This document shows positions 1 to 8,910 of a stretch of DNA of 64,000 nucleotides, in pieces; within the stretch, counting starts at the first letter, position 1, and every line of letters begins with the position of its first letter. Below the pieces are notes generated by a model, which did no database searches, was not told the origin of the DNA, and worked only from the letters and a program-made list of their open reading frames with translations. The stretch is from Amycolatopsis methanolica 239 (GTDB taxonomy: Bacteria; Actinomycetota; Actinomycetes; Mycobacteriales; Pseudonocardiaceae). The stretch is taken from contig NZ_CP009110.1 in assembly GCF_000739085.1 (NCBI RefSeq), forward strand, positions 4,464,001-4,528,000. The letters are read 5' to 3'. The translations under genes and the position numbers were made by a program.

Positions 1-1652
1 TCGTCCGGCGAGGCCTCCAGCCGGTCCGCGGCCAGCGCGCGGGCCTGCTCGATGACCTGGTCGGCGGCCTGACGCAGGGCGGAACCGCCCAGCTGGAGCG
101 ACCGCGACCCGAACGTGCCGATCGCCTTGGGCACCTCGTCGGTGTCGCCGTGCCGGATGGTGATCTTGTCCATCGGGACGCCGAGCTGGTCGGACAGCAG
201 CATGGTCAGCGTGGTGTCCAGGCCCTGGCCGTGCGGCGAGGATCCGGTGTAGGCGGTGACCGAGCCGTCCGGGTTGATCAGCAGTCGCCCGCTCTCGCCC
301 CCGGAGTCGCCGCCGGTGATCTCGACGTAGGCGGCGATGCCGAGCCCGAGCGCCACCGGGTCGCCGGCCTCGCGGCGGCGCGCCTGCTCGGCGCGCAGGT
401 CCGCGTACCCGCCGGCCTCCAGGACCTTGTCCAGCGCCTTGGCGTACTCGCCGGTGTCGTAGGTGGCGCCGGTCGGCGAGGAGTACGGGAACTCCTCCGG
501 CCGGATGAAGTTGACCCGCCGGACCTCGGCCGGGTCCATGCCGATCTCGGCGGCGAACAGGTCCATCGCGCGCTCGATCGCGGCGGTCGCCTCGGGACGG
601 CCGGCGCCCCGGTAGGCCGCGATCGGCGTCGTGTTGGTGACGACGGCCCGGCTGCTCGTCTCCACCTTCGGGAAGTGGTAGACGCCGGTGCCCATCAGCT
701 CGGTGAGCGTCGGCAGGAACATCGTGCGCGGGTAGGCGCCCGCGTCCTGCACGACCTCCAGCCGGAACGCGAGCACGGTGCCGTCGCGGCGGCCGCCGAT
801 GGTGACCCTGTTCTGCTGGGCGCGGCCGTGCGTCATCGAAACCAGGTTCTCGCTGCGGGTCTCCACCCAGCGGACCGGCCGCCCGGACCGCTTCGACGCC
901 CAGCCGAGCACGACCGCCTCCGGGTCGGAGCCGATCTTCGCGCCGAACCCGCCGCCGACGTCCGGCGTGATGACACGGACGTCCTTCGACTCGACGCCGA
1001 GCCCCTTCGCCACGGTGGACCGGGAGATCTGCGCGTTCTGCGTGGACAGCCACAGCGTCAGGCGGCCGTCCTCGCCCCACGCGCAGGCCGCGCCGCGCAC
1101 CTCCAGCGGCGCCGGGGCGACGCGCTGGTTGAGGATCGTCTGCGTGACGACGACCTCGCAGTCGTCGAAAGACTTGTCGTCGAACTCGCCGCCGGTGGTC
1201 TGCAGTACGTTCGTGCCCTGGTCTTCGAACAGCACGGTCTCATCGCTGAGCGCGCTGTCGATGCTCGCCACCACGTCCAGCGGGTCGTAGTCGATGTCGA
1301 CGAGTTCGGCGGCGTCCGCGAGCTGGTAGCGCTCCTCGGTGAGCACGAGCGCGACGGGCTCACCGACGTAGCGGACCACGCCGTCGGCGAGCCACGGTTC
1401 GACGACCGGGCCCGCCTTGTGCGGGGCGAGATCGATGTCGGCGGCCGTGTAGACCGCGACGACGCCGGGCGCCTCCAGCGCGGCCGACGTGTCGATCGAG
1501 GCGATGCGGGCGTGCGCGATCGGGCTGCGCACGAACATCGCGTGCACCGCGCCGGTCAGCGCCTCCACCCGTAGATCCTCGACGTAGGTCCCACCCTGCG
1601 TGATCAGCTGCTGGTCCTCGATGCGGACCACCCTGGTGCCGACGATGCTCAA
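1..1652 (-). CDS. Molybdopterin-binding large subunit of xanthine/CO dehydrogenase family (3' end off window)
   Basis: Large (Mo-MCD-binding) subunit of the xanthine dehydrogenase/aldehyde oxidase/CO dehydrogenase family, which hydroxylates N-heterocycles, aldehydes or CO in complex with FAD and 2Fe-2S subunits. The reverse strand encodes an N-terminal Ald_Xan_dh_C domain (a GGTYVEDL start, VRYVGEPVALVL, DIDYDPL) and then the MoCo-binding domain with DVGGGFGAK, TNTTPIAAYRGAGRPEA and TGSSPHGQGL. About 550 residues are visible of a usual 750-800, so the C-terminus lies left of base 1. I chose the TTG at 1652 because GGGAGG lies 7 bases upstream; no in-frame ATG fits. The AYRGAGRPE loop differs from the CoxL form I-specific AYRCSFR motif, so it is probably not a true CO dehydrogenase. 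Substrate unknown. Confidence 0.88.
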   Translation of the reverse strand, partial: MSIVGTRVVRIEDQQLITQGGTYVEDLRVEALTGAVHAMFVRSPIAHARIASIDTSAALEAPGVVAVYTAADIDLAPHKAGPVVEPWLADGVVRYVGEPVALVLTEERYQLADAAELVDIDYDPLDVVASIDSALSDETVLFEDQGTNVLQTTGGEFDDKSFDDCEVVVTQTILNQRVAPAPLEVRGAACAWGEDGRLTLWLSTQNAQISRSTVAKGLGVESKDVRVITPDVGGGFGAKIGSDPEAVVLGWASKRSGRPVRWVETRSENLVSMTHGRAQQNRVTIGGRRDGTVLAFRLEVVQDAGAYPRTMFLPTLTELMGTGVYHFPKVETSSRAVVTNTTPIAAYRGAGRPEATAAIERAMDLFAAEIGMDPAEVRRVNFIRPEEFPYSSPTGATYDTGEYAKALDKVLEAGGYADLRAEQARRREAGDPVALGLGIAAYVEITGGDSGGESGRLLINPDGSVTAYTGSSPHGQGLDTTLTMLLSDQLGVPMDKITIRHGDTDEVPKAIGTFGSRSLQLGGSALRQAADQVIEQARALAADRLEASPD

Positions 1653-1810
1653 AACTGGCCTCCCACTACGGATACTTCGCGATCATGCCTCCTGGAGCGA
1701 CGGAAGTCACCCTCGGGTTCGTCCCGCGAAAGAAGGTGTTGGCAGGATCTTGCCGAACACGTACGGTTCTGCCACTCGTGCCGCCGGTCCGGCTGGAGCA
1801 CGCTCCAGGT

Positions 1811-2083
1811 GTGGGAAAGCTCAGCCGAGTCCTCGCCGGGCTACGGGAGTTCACTGCCACGCAGATCGAGCTCGCGGAGCGCCGCGACCTGGAAAACCGG
1901 CCGTGGGAAGAGGAGTTCCTGCACTGGTCCGCGGACGGCGCACTGCACGGGAACGTGGTGCCACCGCGCGTGCGCCACAGCACGTCCCGGTCCGGCTGGT
2001 GCCCCGGCCTACATCGCACTAGCGCAGATCCGCCAGCGACTCCGCGCGGAACTCCGCGGGGGTGCGGCCCATCTCGCGCTTGA
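1811..2083 (+). CDS. Small conserved actinobacterial protein of unknown function
   Basis: The reading frame starting at a GTG (1811) encodes about 70 residues of balanced composition, including ENRPWEEEFLHWSADG, LHG and a terminal TSRSGWCPG. This pattern resembles small uncharacterised actinobacterial proteins I recall with NRPWEE, HW.DG.LHG and a C-terminal GWCP. The recalled proteins end soon after GWCP, whereas here the frame runs on to 2083, antisense to the 3' end of the AraC gene, so the stop may have been lost by an indel near 2010. No function can be assigned. It occupies most of an otherwise empty 366-base gap between the molybdenum hydroxylase and the AraC gene. A GGAG lies rather far (about 12 bases) upstream of the chosen start. 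Confidence 0.5.
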   Translation: MGKLSRVLAGLREFTATQIELAERRDLENRPWEEEFLHWSADGALHGNVVPPRVRHSTSRSGWCPGLHRTSADPPATPRGTPRGCGPSRA

Positions 2084-2969
2084 AGACCTGGCCGAAGTGG
2101 GACGCGCCCTTGAACCCCCAGCGCGCGGCGATCGCGGCGACCGGCGTCGCGGCCAGCCGCGGGTCGGCCAGGTCGCGGCGGCAGCCCTCGACGCGGCGAG
2201 TGCGGATCCAGGACGAAACGGTGAACCCGGTGCCCGCGAACAGGTTGTGCAGGTGCCGGGGCGAGATGTAGTGCGCGGCGGCGACCGCGTTCGGGCCCAG
2301 GTCCGGGTCGCCCAGATGCGCGTCGGTCCACTCGCGCACCTGCTCCAGCAGCACCTCGCGCCGTCCGGGCAGCAAGCGGGCGCCGTGCAGCATCACGGTA
2401 ACCAGGTCCATCACCGTGCGCACCGCGCGCGGGCCGTGCGGGCCCAGTGACTCCACGTTCCGGTTGAGGCTGAGCAGCATCCCCCACACCGTCGACGGCA
2501 GGCCCGGCTCGCACTCGAAGGCGGTCGCGGTGATCCCGGGCGGCGGCGCGGGCAGGTACCGCTTGGGGAACCGGATGCAGGTGCTGCGGTAGTCGTCGCT
2601 GGAGACGATCGTGGCCGGTTTCGCGGAGTCGTAGATGGCGTAGTGGCCCGGCTTCAGGACCGCGATCCGCCCGTCCTGGGCCAGGCGCAACTGCCCGGAC
2701 AGCTGCAGGGTCATCACGTAGAAGTCCTGTTCATCCGGCGTAATCGTGGCCGCGTCGCGGTAGGCGGCGTGGCGCCCGCTCTCCATGTCGACGAAGTTGA
2801 CGTCGGCGAGCGGGCGGTTGCTGACGACGCCGGCGAACGCGCGCGGGCGCTCGCAGTCGAAGTGGAACCGCAGCACGCTGCGCTCCACCTGGTGCGTCCA
2901 CGAGCCGAACTCGACCTTCGGCCCGGAGGCCGGGGGCGCCACGGCCACCACGTCCGCGAGTGACGTCAT
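2019..2969 (-). CDS. AraC-family transcriptional regulator with cupin-like N-domain
   Basis: DNA-binding activator of the AraC/XylS family. The N-terminal ~190 residues form an AraC_binding_2-type cupin domain (YVMTLQLSGQLRLAQDG, FPKRYLP), as in FeaR-like regulators of aromatic or amine catabolism. The C-terminal ~100 residues carry the double helix-turn-helix (YISPRHLHNLFAGTGFTVS and AARWGFKGASHFGQVFKREM, then GRTPAEFR). An upstream ATG would give 325 aa; I prefer the ATG at 2969 because GTGGGG lies 6 bases before it. It is transcribed away from the ring-cleavage operon at 3093 across a ~120-base divergent promoter region, so it most likely controls that operon and perhaps the downstream molybdenum hydroxylase. 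The inducer is unknown. Confidence 0.88.
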   Translation of the reverse strand: MTSLADVVAVAPPASGPKVEFGSWTHQVERSVLRFHFDCERPRAFAGVVSNRPLADVNFVDMESGRHAAYRDAATITPDEQDFYVMTLQLSGQLRLAQDGRIAVLKPGHYAIYDSAKPATIVSSDDYRSTCIRFPKRYLPAPPPGITATAFECEPGLPSTVWGMLLSLNRNVESLGPHGPRAVRTVMDLVTVMLHGARLLPGRREVLLEQVREWTDAHLGDPDLGPNAVAAAHYISPRHLHNLFAGTGFTVSSWIRTRRVEGCRRDLADPRLAATPVAAIAARWGFKGASHFGQVFKREMGRTPAEFRAESLADLR

Positions 2970-3092
2970 CGTCATCCCCACCGGTTGTGCGCGCATTCGA
3001 CAGCGGTGTGCGCTCGTCGTTCATGACGGGCGCCGTCCGCCGAATCTACCGTTGCGACACCACCGCGGAAAACCTCAGTGTGGAGGCGTTTC

Positions 3093-4046
3093 ATGGCGTT
3101 CGTCGAAGGTTCCCACCACGTCACGTTGTCCGTCGCGGGCGCACAGGAGGACGTGGACTTCCACGTCAAGGTGCTGGGTATGCGCCTGATCAAGCGCACC
3201 GTGCTGTTCGACGGCTCGCTGCCGATCTACCACCTCTACTACTCCAACGCCGCGGGCGACCCCAGCAGCGTGGTCACCACGTTCCCGTGGGCGCAGGCCG
3301 GGTTCTTCGGCAAACGCGGCACGAACCAGGCGCGCGAGGTGCTGCTGTCGGTGCCGCACGATTCGCTGGACTTCTGGCACCGGCGCCTGACCGAGCACGA
3401 CGTCGCGGTCGACAACGTCGAGGTGTTCGGGCAGCGGCGGCTGGCGTTCCGGCACCCGTCCGGCATCGAATACGTCTTCGTCGGCAACACCGGTGACGAC
3501 CGTGCCGGGCACACCGGCTACGGCGTGCCGCCGGAGTGCGCGATCCACGGCATCCACGGCGTGGGCGTCCACGTCGCGACGCCGGACCGGATGGTCGAGT
3601 TCGCCGAGGAATCGTTCTTCTCCCAGGGCCGTCTCGCCGAGGAGGGCGACCGCGCCGCGCTGCAGATCGGTAACGCCAAGTACGGCAACCACCTCGAGCT
3701 GACGGTCAACCGCACCGACGACCAGGGCACGTGGGGCTACGGCGCCGGCACCTACCACCACTTCGCGTGGAACGTCGCCAACCTGCGCAACCAGGACGAG
3801 GTCAAGTTCGACATCGAAGGCCGCGGCTACACCGACATCTCCGAACTGAAGGACCGCAAGTACTTCAAGAGCGTGTACGTGCGCACCCCCGGCGGCGCGT
3901 TGTTCGAGCTGGCCGTGACGCACCCCGAAGGCGGCTGGACGTGCGACGAGTCGCCGAAGGAGCTGGGCACGCGGTTCCAGCTGCCCGAGCAGTTCGAGCA
4001 CCGCCGCGAGGAGATCTTCGCCCGGCTCGAGCCGATCGAGATCTGA
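3093..4046 (+). CDS. VOC-superfamily ring-cleaving dioxygenase (two-domain, PcpA/LinE/MhqO type)
   Basis: Non-haem Fe(II)/Mn(II) dioxygenase of the vicinal-oxygen-chelate fold. It has two VOC modules, the first starting GSHHVTLSV and the second around HGIHGVGVHVATPD. Expected metal ligands are visible as His9 (HHVTL), His223 (TYHHFAWN) and Glu272 (LFELAV). Its length (317 aa) and layout match hydroquinone or chlorohydroquinone dioxygenases (PcpA, LinE) and MhqA/MhqO-type enzymes, which cleave para-diols rather than catechols; the exact substrate is not readable. The ATG at 3093 has GGAGG 6 bases upstream, better than the GTG at 3078. It is first in an operon with an alpha/beta hydrolase (1-base gap) and a flavin monooxygenase, divergent from an AraC gene, all pointing to aromatic degradation. 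Confidence 0.85.
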   Translation: MAFVEGSHHVTLSVAGAQEDVDFHVKVLGMRLIKRTVLFDGSLPIYHLYYSNAAGDPSSVVTTFPWAQAGFFGKRGTNQAREVLLSVPHDSLDFWHRRLTEHDVAVDNVEVFGQRRLAFRHPSGIEYVFVGNTGDDRAGHTGYGVPPECAIHGIHGVGVHVATPDRMVEFAEESFFSQGRLAEEGDRAALQIGNAKYGNHLELTVNRTDDQGTWGYGAGTYHHFAWNVANLRNQDEVKFDIEGRGYTDISELKDRKYFKSVYVRTPGGALFELAVTHPEGGWTCDESPKELGTRFQLPEQFEHRREEIFARLEPIEI

Positions 4047-4047
4047 C

Positions 4048-5028
4048 GTGGCCGCACCACATGTGACCGGCGGCCACGAGATCACCGCGCGGCGCGGGCA
4101 GTTCTGGATCCCGGGCGAGCGGGTGGCAGCCGGCGGCGTGACCGTGCAGCGGGCGCCGATGTTCGTGCAGTGGGAGGCGCCGCCGGTGGTGACCCGGCCG
4201 TACCCGCTGGTGCTGGTGCACGGCGGCGGCGGGCAGGGCACCGACTGGACCGGCACCCCGGACGGGCGGCCCGGCTGGGCGACGCGCTTCGTGGAGGCCG
4301 GCTTCGCCGTGTACGTGGTGGACCGGTGCGGCCACGGGCGCTCGCCGTACCACCCGGACGTCGTGGCGGCGATGGGCGCGCCGTTCCCCTACGAGGCGGC
4401 GCGGGCGTTGTTCCTGCCCGAGGAGCGGCGCGGCGAGCAGGTCCAGTGGACCTACGGCGAGGCGGAGGTCGACCAGCTGCTGTGCCCGATTGGCCCGCTG
4501 CCCGCCGATCTCGCGGAGTCGCAGCGGATGGACGCCGACCGGCTGGGCCGGTTGCTGGACCTCACCGGTCCCGCGGTGCTGGTGACCCACTCCGCGGGCG
4601 GTCCGGTCGGGTGGCTCGCGGCGGACGCGCGGCCCGATGCGGTGGTGGCGATCGTGGCGGTCGAACCGGTCGGACCGGCCTTCGCCGAGATCCCCGGGAT
4701 GGGTTCGCTGGACTGGGGGCTGACCTCGGCGCCGATCGCCTACGACCCGCCGGTTTCCGACCCGGCCGAGGTGCGCGAGGGGATGCGGATCCCCGCGCTG
4801 GCGGGCAAACCCGTCGTGGTCGTGACCGGTGGCGCGTCGGCGTTCGCGGATTTCGCGCCGCAGGTCGTGGACTTCCTTCGGGACGCGGGCGCCGACGCGG
4901 CGCGGCTGCACCTGCCCGACCATGGCGTCAAGGGCAACGGGCACGGGCTGATCTTCGAAGCCAATTCCGACGAGACGGTGCGGCCGGTCATCGACTGGAT
5001 CCGCGGACTGGAGGGGACGGACGCATGA
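4048..5028 (+). CDS. Alpha/beta-fold hydrolase of the ring-cleavage operon
   Basis: Serine hydrolase of the alpha/beta fold, 326 aa, from a GTG one base after the dioxygenase stop. An oxyanion-hole motif LVLVHGGGGQG lies near residue 55. The nucleophile elbow THSAGG gives Ser182, and NGHGLIFEAN supplies the likely catalytic His299. VDRCGHGRSP after strand 4 is typical of the superfamily. Its position between a dioxygenase and a monooxygenase suggests it hydrolyses an ester, lactone or C-C bond in an intermediate of the same pathway, but it has no clear BphD/MhpC signature, so the reaction is inference. Its TGA overlaps the next ATG (ATGA), implying translational coupling. Confidence 0.82.
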   Translation: MAAPHVTGGHEITARRGQFWIPGERVAAGGVTVQRAPMFVQWEAPPVVTRPYPLVLVHGGGGQGTDWTGTPDGRPGWATRFVEAGFAVYVVDRCGHGRSPYHPDVVAAMGAPFPYEAARALFLPEERRGEQVQWTYGEAEVDQLLCPIGPLPADLAESQRMDADRLGRLLDLTGPAVLVTHSAGGPVGWLAADARPDAVVAIVAVEPVGPAFAEIPGMGSLDWGLTSAPIAYDPPVSDPAEVREGMRIPALAGKPVVVVTGGASAFADFAPQVVDFLRDAGADAARLHLPDHGVKGNGHGLIFEANSDETVRPVIDWIRGLEGTDA

Positions 5029-6194
5029 GCCTGCACGTCAGCGACGAGTTCGACGGGTTGATGGCGCGCCTGGACGAGGCCGCGCCGGTGCTCACCGCGA
5101 ACGCCGAGAAGGGCGAGGAACTGGGGCGGCTCACCGACGAGGTCACGCAGGTGCTGCACGAGACGGGCGCGCTGAAGATCGGCATCCCGCGCGACCTGGG
5201 CGGGTACGAGTTCTCGCCGCGCCAGGTCATCGAGACGATCGCGAAGATCTCCTACTCGGACGCCTCGGCCGGGTGGTCGTTCATGGCGCTGCAGATGGTC
5301 ACCGGCACCACGGCCGCCTACCTCGGTGACGAGGCCGCGGCGGAGCTGTTCCCGGACGTGGCCGGCAACCGGTATGCGCTGATGGCGGGGCAGGGCACGC
5401 GGCTGGGCGCCGCGCGGCGGGTCGACGGCGGGTACGTGATCAACGGGCAGTGGAGTTTCGCGTCCGGGATCTCGATGGCCACCCACATCCACACCGCGGC
5501 GCTGTGCGAGGAGACCGGGCAGGCGCTGATCTTCACGTTCCCCAAGGAGCAGGCGACGCTCGTCGACAACTGGGACGTGCTGGGCCTGAAGGCGACCAGC
5601 AGCATCGACTACTCGTGCGAGGACGTGTTCGTGCCGGACACGCACGTCTACGAGATCACCACGATGGCGGCACGGCACGGTGGCGCGATCTACCGGATGG
5701 GCCTGGCGAACATGGCCGGCGTGTGCCACACCGGCTGGGCGCTCGGGGTGGGGCGCCGGATGCTCGACGAGATGCGGGCGCTGGCCGCGCGGAAGTCCGG
5801 GGCGCCGGGCGCGTCGGTCGACACCGGGCAGTTCCACGCGGAGTGCGCGCAGGCGGAGGCCGCGGTGCGCTCGGCGCGGGCGTGGGCGATGGAGGTGTGG
5901 GAGGCCAACGAGGCAACCCTGGACGGTGGGTCGCTGCTGACCACGGAGCAGGAGACGTTGACCCGGCTGATGCTGAACAACACGACGTGGTCGGTGCACG
6001 CGGCGGGCCAGACGGTGTTCAAGTGGGCGGCCACGGCGGCGCTGCGAAGGGGCGACCTGCAGCGCTTCTTCAGGGACCTCCACGCGGGGACGCAGCACAT
6101 CACTTCGGGGCCGGTCGTGCTGCAGAACTGCGGCCGCTGGATGGCCGGCCTGGCCCCCGACGCGCACTGGGAGTTCCTGGAGCTGAAGGGCTGA
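5025..6194 (+). CDS. Acyl-CoA-dehydrogenase-fold flavin monooxygenase (group D, HsaA/DszC-like)
   Basis: 389-aa protein of the acyl-CoA dehydrogenase fold, in the branch that contains reduced-flavin-dependent hydroxylases such as HsaA, HpaB-like enzymes and DszC. Visible features are the N-terminal helical domain (IGIPRDLGGYEFSPRQVIE), a beta-domain segment GQWSFASGISMATH and a C-terminal helical bundle ending DLHAGTQHITSGP. SDASAGWSFMA and a conserved-looking His-rich C-terminus fit the hydroxylase group rather than true acyl-CoA dehydrogenases, which have a catalytic Glu. It probably hydroxylates the aromatic substrate cleaved by the operon's dioxygenase. A flavin reductase partner is not present nearby and would have to act in trans. 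The ATG at 5025 overlaps the hydrolase stop, with GAGGGG upstream. Confidence 0.82.
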   Translation: MSLHVSDEFDGLMARLDEAAPVLTANAEKGEELGRLTDEVTQVLHETGALKIGIPRDLGGYEFSPRQVIETIAKISYSDASAGWSFMALQMVTGTTAAYLGDEAAAELFPDVAGNRYALMAGQGTRLGAARRVDGGYVINGQWSFASGISMATHIHTAALCEETGQALIFTFPKEQATLVDNWDVLGLKATSSIDYSCEDVFVPDTHVYEITTMAARHGGAIYRMGLANMAGVCHTGWALGVGRRMLDEMRALAARKSGAPGASVDTGQFHAECAQAEAAVRSARAWAMEVWEANEATLDGGSLLTTEQETLTRLMLNNTTWSVHAAGQTVFKWAATAALRRGDLQRFFRDLHAGTQHITSGPVVLQNCGRWMAGLAPDAHWEFLELKG

Positions 6195-6660
6195 CGCCAG
6201 GAGGATGCGCCACGTCGCGGCGGGACGCGCTGCCTCGGCGCGGCCCGCTGTCGCGGCGCGGCAACGCGGCGCGGCAACGCGGCACCCCGGCGGCGCGCTG
6301 TCCCGGCGCGGAATCGTGGCACGGCGGCACGGGGCGGCGCGGCGCACAGCAACGACAAACCATCGCGGCAGGCGGGGCGGCATCGCCGCGCGGCGCGGTG
6401 TGGCGCGCTGTCGCGGCACAGCATCGCGGCGGGCACGCGGCAGTGCGGCCGCGGGCGGGGCGGCATCGCCGCGCGGGGCCGTGTGGCGCGCTGCCCCCCG
6501 GCGCCGTGTTCGGCGCCTCCGCGGCTGCCCCATCGCCGTGTTCACCCTCGGGCGGCGCGACACGCTCGCTGCCCCCACCGCCACGCGCGGCCCCCGCAGA
6601 GTGCCCGCCGTCCAGCGGCGAGTCTCCCCGAGCGCCGTGCTCACCCCTCCCGAGGGACGC
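6195..6660. repeat. GC-extreme low-complexity intergenic block with a 40-bp direct repeat
   Basis: About 465 bases built from shuffled GCGGCGCGGC, CGGCAACGCGGC and CGGCATCGCCGCGCGG blocks. A 40-bp element occurs at 6371-6410 and again at 6454-6493 with only about three mismatches, spaced 83 bases apart. The internal CGGCATCGCCGCG is dyad-rich and should fold. All six frames are open here but give only Arg/Ala/Gly/Pro strings, so I call no gene. It may act as the terminator region of the catabolic operon. Confidence 0.6.
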
Positions 6661-6808
6661 TACGGGCAGAACCGGAAGTGCGTCGTCAGGCGACGGTCCT
6701 CCACCACGTGGAAGGCCAGCCCGGGCGGCCGGCCGTAATCGAGCGGCCCGCCCTCCGCCCAGCCGGCGTCCCCGCCCGGTTCCCACGGCAGGGCCAGCGC
6801 CGCGATTT
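6660..6808 (-). pseudogene. C-terminal fragment of an unidentified protein (possible deletion relic)
   Basis: On the minus strand an open frame ending in TAG at 6660-6662 encodes a plausible protein tail (ALPWEPGGDAGWAEGGPLDY, then LAFHVVEDRRLTTHFRF). It has no start codon: moving upstream it degenerates and meets a TGA opposite the start of the SpoIIE-type gene. The opposite strand looks protein-like only to the right of about 6808. The simplest reading is that a minus-strand gene lost its 5' part, and the plus-strand gene its extreme 5' end, in one deletion. Family not recognised; weak call. Confidence 0.3.
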
Positions 6809-6872
6809 CACCGCCGCCGCACGGGCCCTCGTCCGGCGGCTGCGGGACGGGTTCGCCCTCGCGGGACGGCCG

Positions 6873-8826
6873 ATGTCAGCCGAGCTGTACACAGTGGACG
6901 AAGGCGGTCCGCCGGTGCTCGGCGCGGCGGCCGGAGAGCCGCGAACCGGTGGCGCGCCGGCCGCCGCCCCGGCGGGCGAGCGCTTTCCAGTGGTCCCGTT
7001 GTGCGGCGCGCTGGCGTTCGGCGGGCCGCTGACCGGGGGCCGCGCGTTCTGGCTCGTGCTGCCGTCCTCGGCCGCGCTGCCGGCGGCGACAACCCGCTCG
7101 ATAGCCGTGAGCGTCCGCGCCGGGCTGCTGGCGCACGGTCCGGCCGAGGACCGCGCGGAGGCGCTCCGGGACTACGCCGAGCTGATGGAGCGCACCTCGC
7201 GGGTGGAGGGCGCGGTGGACCGGGCGGGCGCCAAGGTCGAGCTCGGCGACTCGCTGCAAGCGATCGGGCAGCGGCTGACCGCGCAGCTCGACATCGACAC
7301 CCTCGTCCAGGACGCCACGGACGCGGCCACGCGCGGCACCGGCGCGGGGTTCGGGGCGTTCTTCTACAACCTGATCGACGAGTTCGGCGAGTCCTACACG
7401 ATCTGCACGCTGTCCGGGGTTCCGAAGGAAACCTTCGACGGGTGCCCGATGCCGCGCAACACGGCGGTTTTCGCGCCCACGTTCAACGGCAGCGGAATCG
7501 TCCGCAGCGACGACATCACCGAGGACCCGCGCTACGGGCACAACGAGCCGCACCACGGCATGCCGGAGGGGCACCTGCCGGTGCGCAGCTACCTGGCCGT
7601 CCCGGTGATCACGCCGACCACGCGCGAGGTGCTCGGCGGGTTCTTCTTCGCCCACCCCCGAGCCGGGGCGGTTCACCGCGCGGCACGAGCAGGCGGCGGC
7701 CGGGATCGCCGGCTACACCGCGATCGCGCTGGACAACGCGCGGATGTTCGCCCGGCACCGGTCGATGGCGACCGAGCTGGCGCGCAGCATGCTGCACGTG
7801 GTGCCGGAGATCCCCGGCCTGCGGATCGTGTCGCGTTACCTGCCCGCGTCGGCCGGGGCCGAGGTCGGTGGGGACTGGTTCGACGTGATCGAGCTGCCTG
7901 GCGGGCGGACGGCGTTCGTGATCGGCGACGTCGTGGGGCGCGGCGTGCCCGCGGCGGCGGTGATGGGTCAGATGCGCACCGCGATCCGGTCATGCGCGCT
8001 GCTGGACCTGCCGCCGTCCTACGTGCTGCACAACGTGTCCCAGCTGGCGCGGACCACGCCGGGCGCCAAGTTCATCACGTGCCTGTACGCGGTGCACGAC
8101 CCGATCGACGACACCCTCACCTACGCCAACGCCGGTCACCTGCCCGCGGTGCTGATCGCGGCCGACGGGTCGATCCGGCAGATCGCGGAGGCGCTGGGCA
8201 TGCCGCTGGGCGTCGGGGAGCAGTACCCGCAGGAGCAGACGCCGTTCCCGCCCGGGATGCGGCTCGCTATACACCGACGGGCTGGTGGAGAGCCGGGCGC
8301 GAGAGCTCGGCGCGGGCATCGACGCGCTGCTGGCGGAGCTGACGGCGCTGCCTCGGGACGGTGACCTGGGCGCGGCGTGCGACGAGCTGATCGGGCGGCT
8401 GACCGGCGGCAGGCACGACGACGACGTCGCCCTGCTGTACGTCGAGCACCGGGGCGCGGACCGGCGGGTCGCGTCGATGGCGCTGGTCCCGGAGGTGCCG
8501 CTGTACACAGTGGACGAGCGTTCGTGGCCGGGCGGATGGCGCGGTGGGGGCTCGCGGAAGTGGCCGACCGCGCGGTGCAGGTTGCCACCGAGCTGGTGAC
8601 GAACGCCATGCGGCACGCTTCGGCGCCGCTGACGCTGCGCCCGTTCCACAACGGCACGCGGCTGACGGTGGACGTCGCCGACCGCACCGGGACGCTGCCG
8701 CACATCCTCGCTACCGGCGGAATCGAACACGATGGGATGCGGTTGATCGCCGCGGCCGCGGCGAGATGGGGCACCCGCACCACGCCCAACGGCAAGATCG
8801 TCTGGGCGGAGCTCACCACGAGGTGA
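6873..8826 (+). pseudogene. GAF-SpoIIE (PP2C)-HATPase regulator, interrupted by three frameshifts
   Basis: Modular regulator: GAF domain (about residues 125-265, GAGFGAFFYNLIDEFGESYT), SpoIIE/PP2C phosphatase (LPASAGAEVGGDWFDVIELP, VIGDVVGRGVPAAAVMGQ, YANAGHLPAVLI, YTDGLVESR) and a C-terminal RsbW-like ATPase (ATELVTNAMRHA). Such proteins dephosphorylate anti-anti-sigma factors and bind sigma or STAS partners. The frame breaks near 7655 (C5 run, one base too many), near 8265 (two bases short; inserting GC gives LALYTDGL) and near 8517 (one base short). Correcting all three gives an intact 651-aa reading, so either sequencing error or very recent inactivation. The true start may lie upstream, since RALVRRLRDGFALAGRP before the ATG also looks coding. 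Confidence 0.82.
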
Positions 8827-8910
8827 CCCCGAATCGGGGGAACAGCAGGTGTGTAAACCGTGCACGGGGGGTAACCCCCGGCCGACGAGAAACACGCCGA
8901 GGGGACTTCG

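Noticed and set aside
1..1652. Assignment of the molybdenum hydroxylase as form I CO dehydrogenase (coxL)
   Set aside because: The active-site loop reads AYRGAGRPE, not the AYRCSFR characteristic of form I CoxL.
4170..6194. A 674-aa frame covering the hydrolase gene and the monooxygenase
   Set aside because: The first half is an alternate frame of the hydrolase with Arg/Gly/Ala bias; the real monooxygenase starts at the ATG at 5025 with an SD.
3075..6644. Minus-strand long frames opposite the catabolic operon
   Set aside because: Shadows of the VOC dioxygenase, hydrolase and monooxygenase genes, which carry catalytic motifs.
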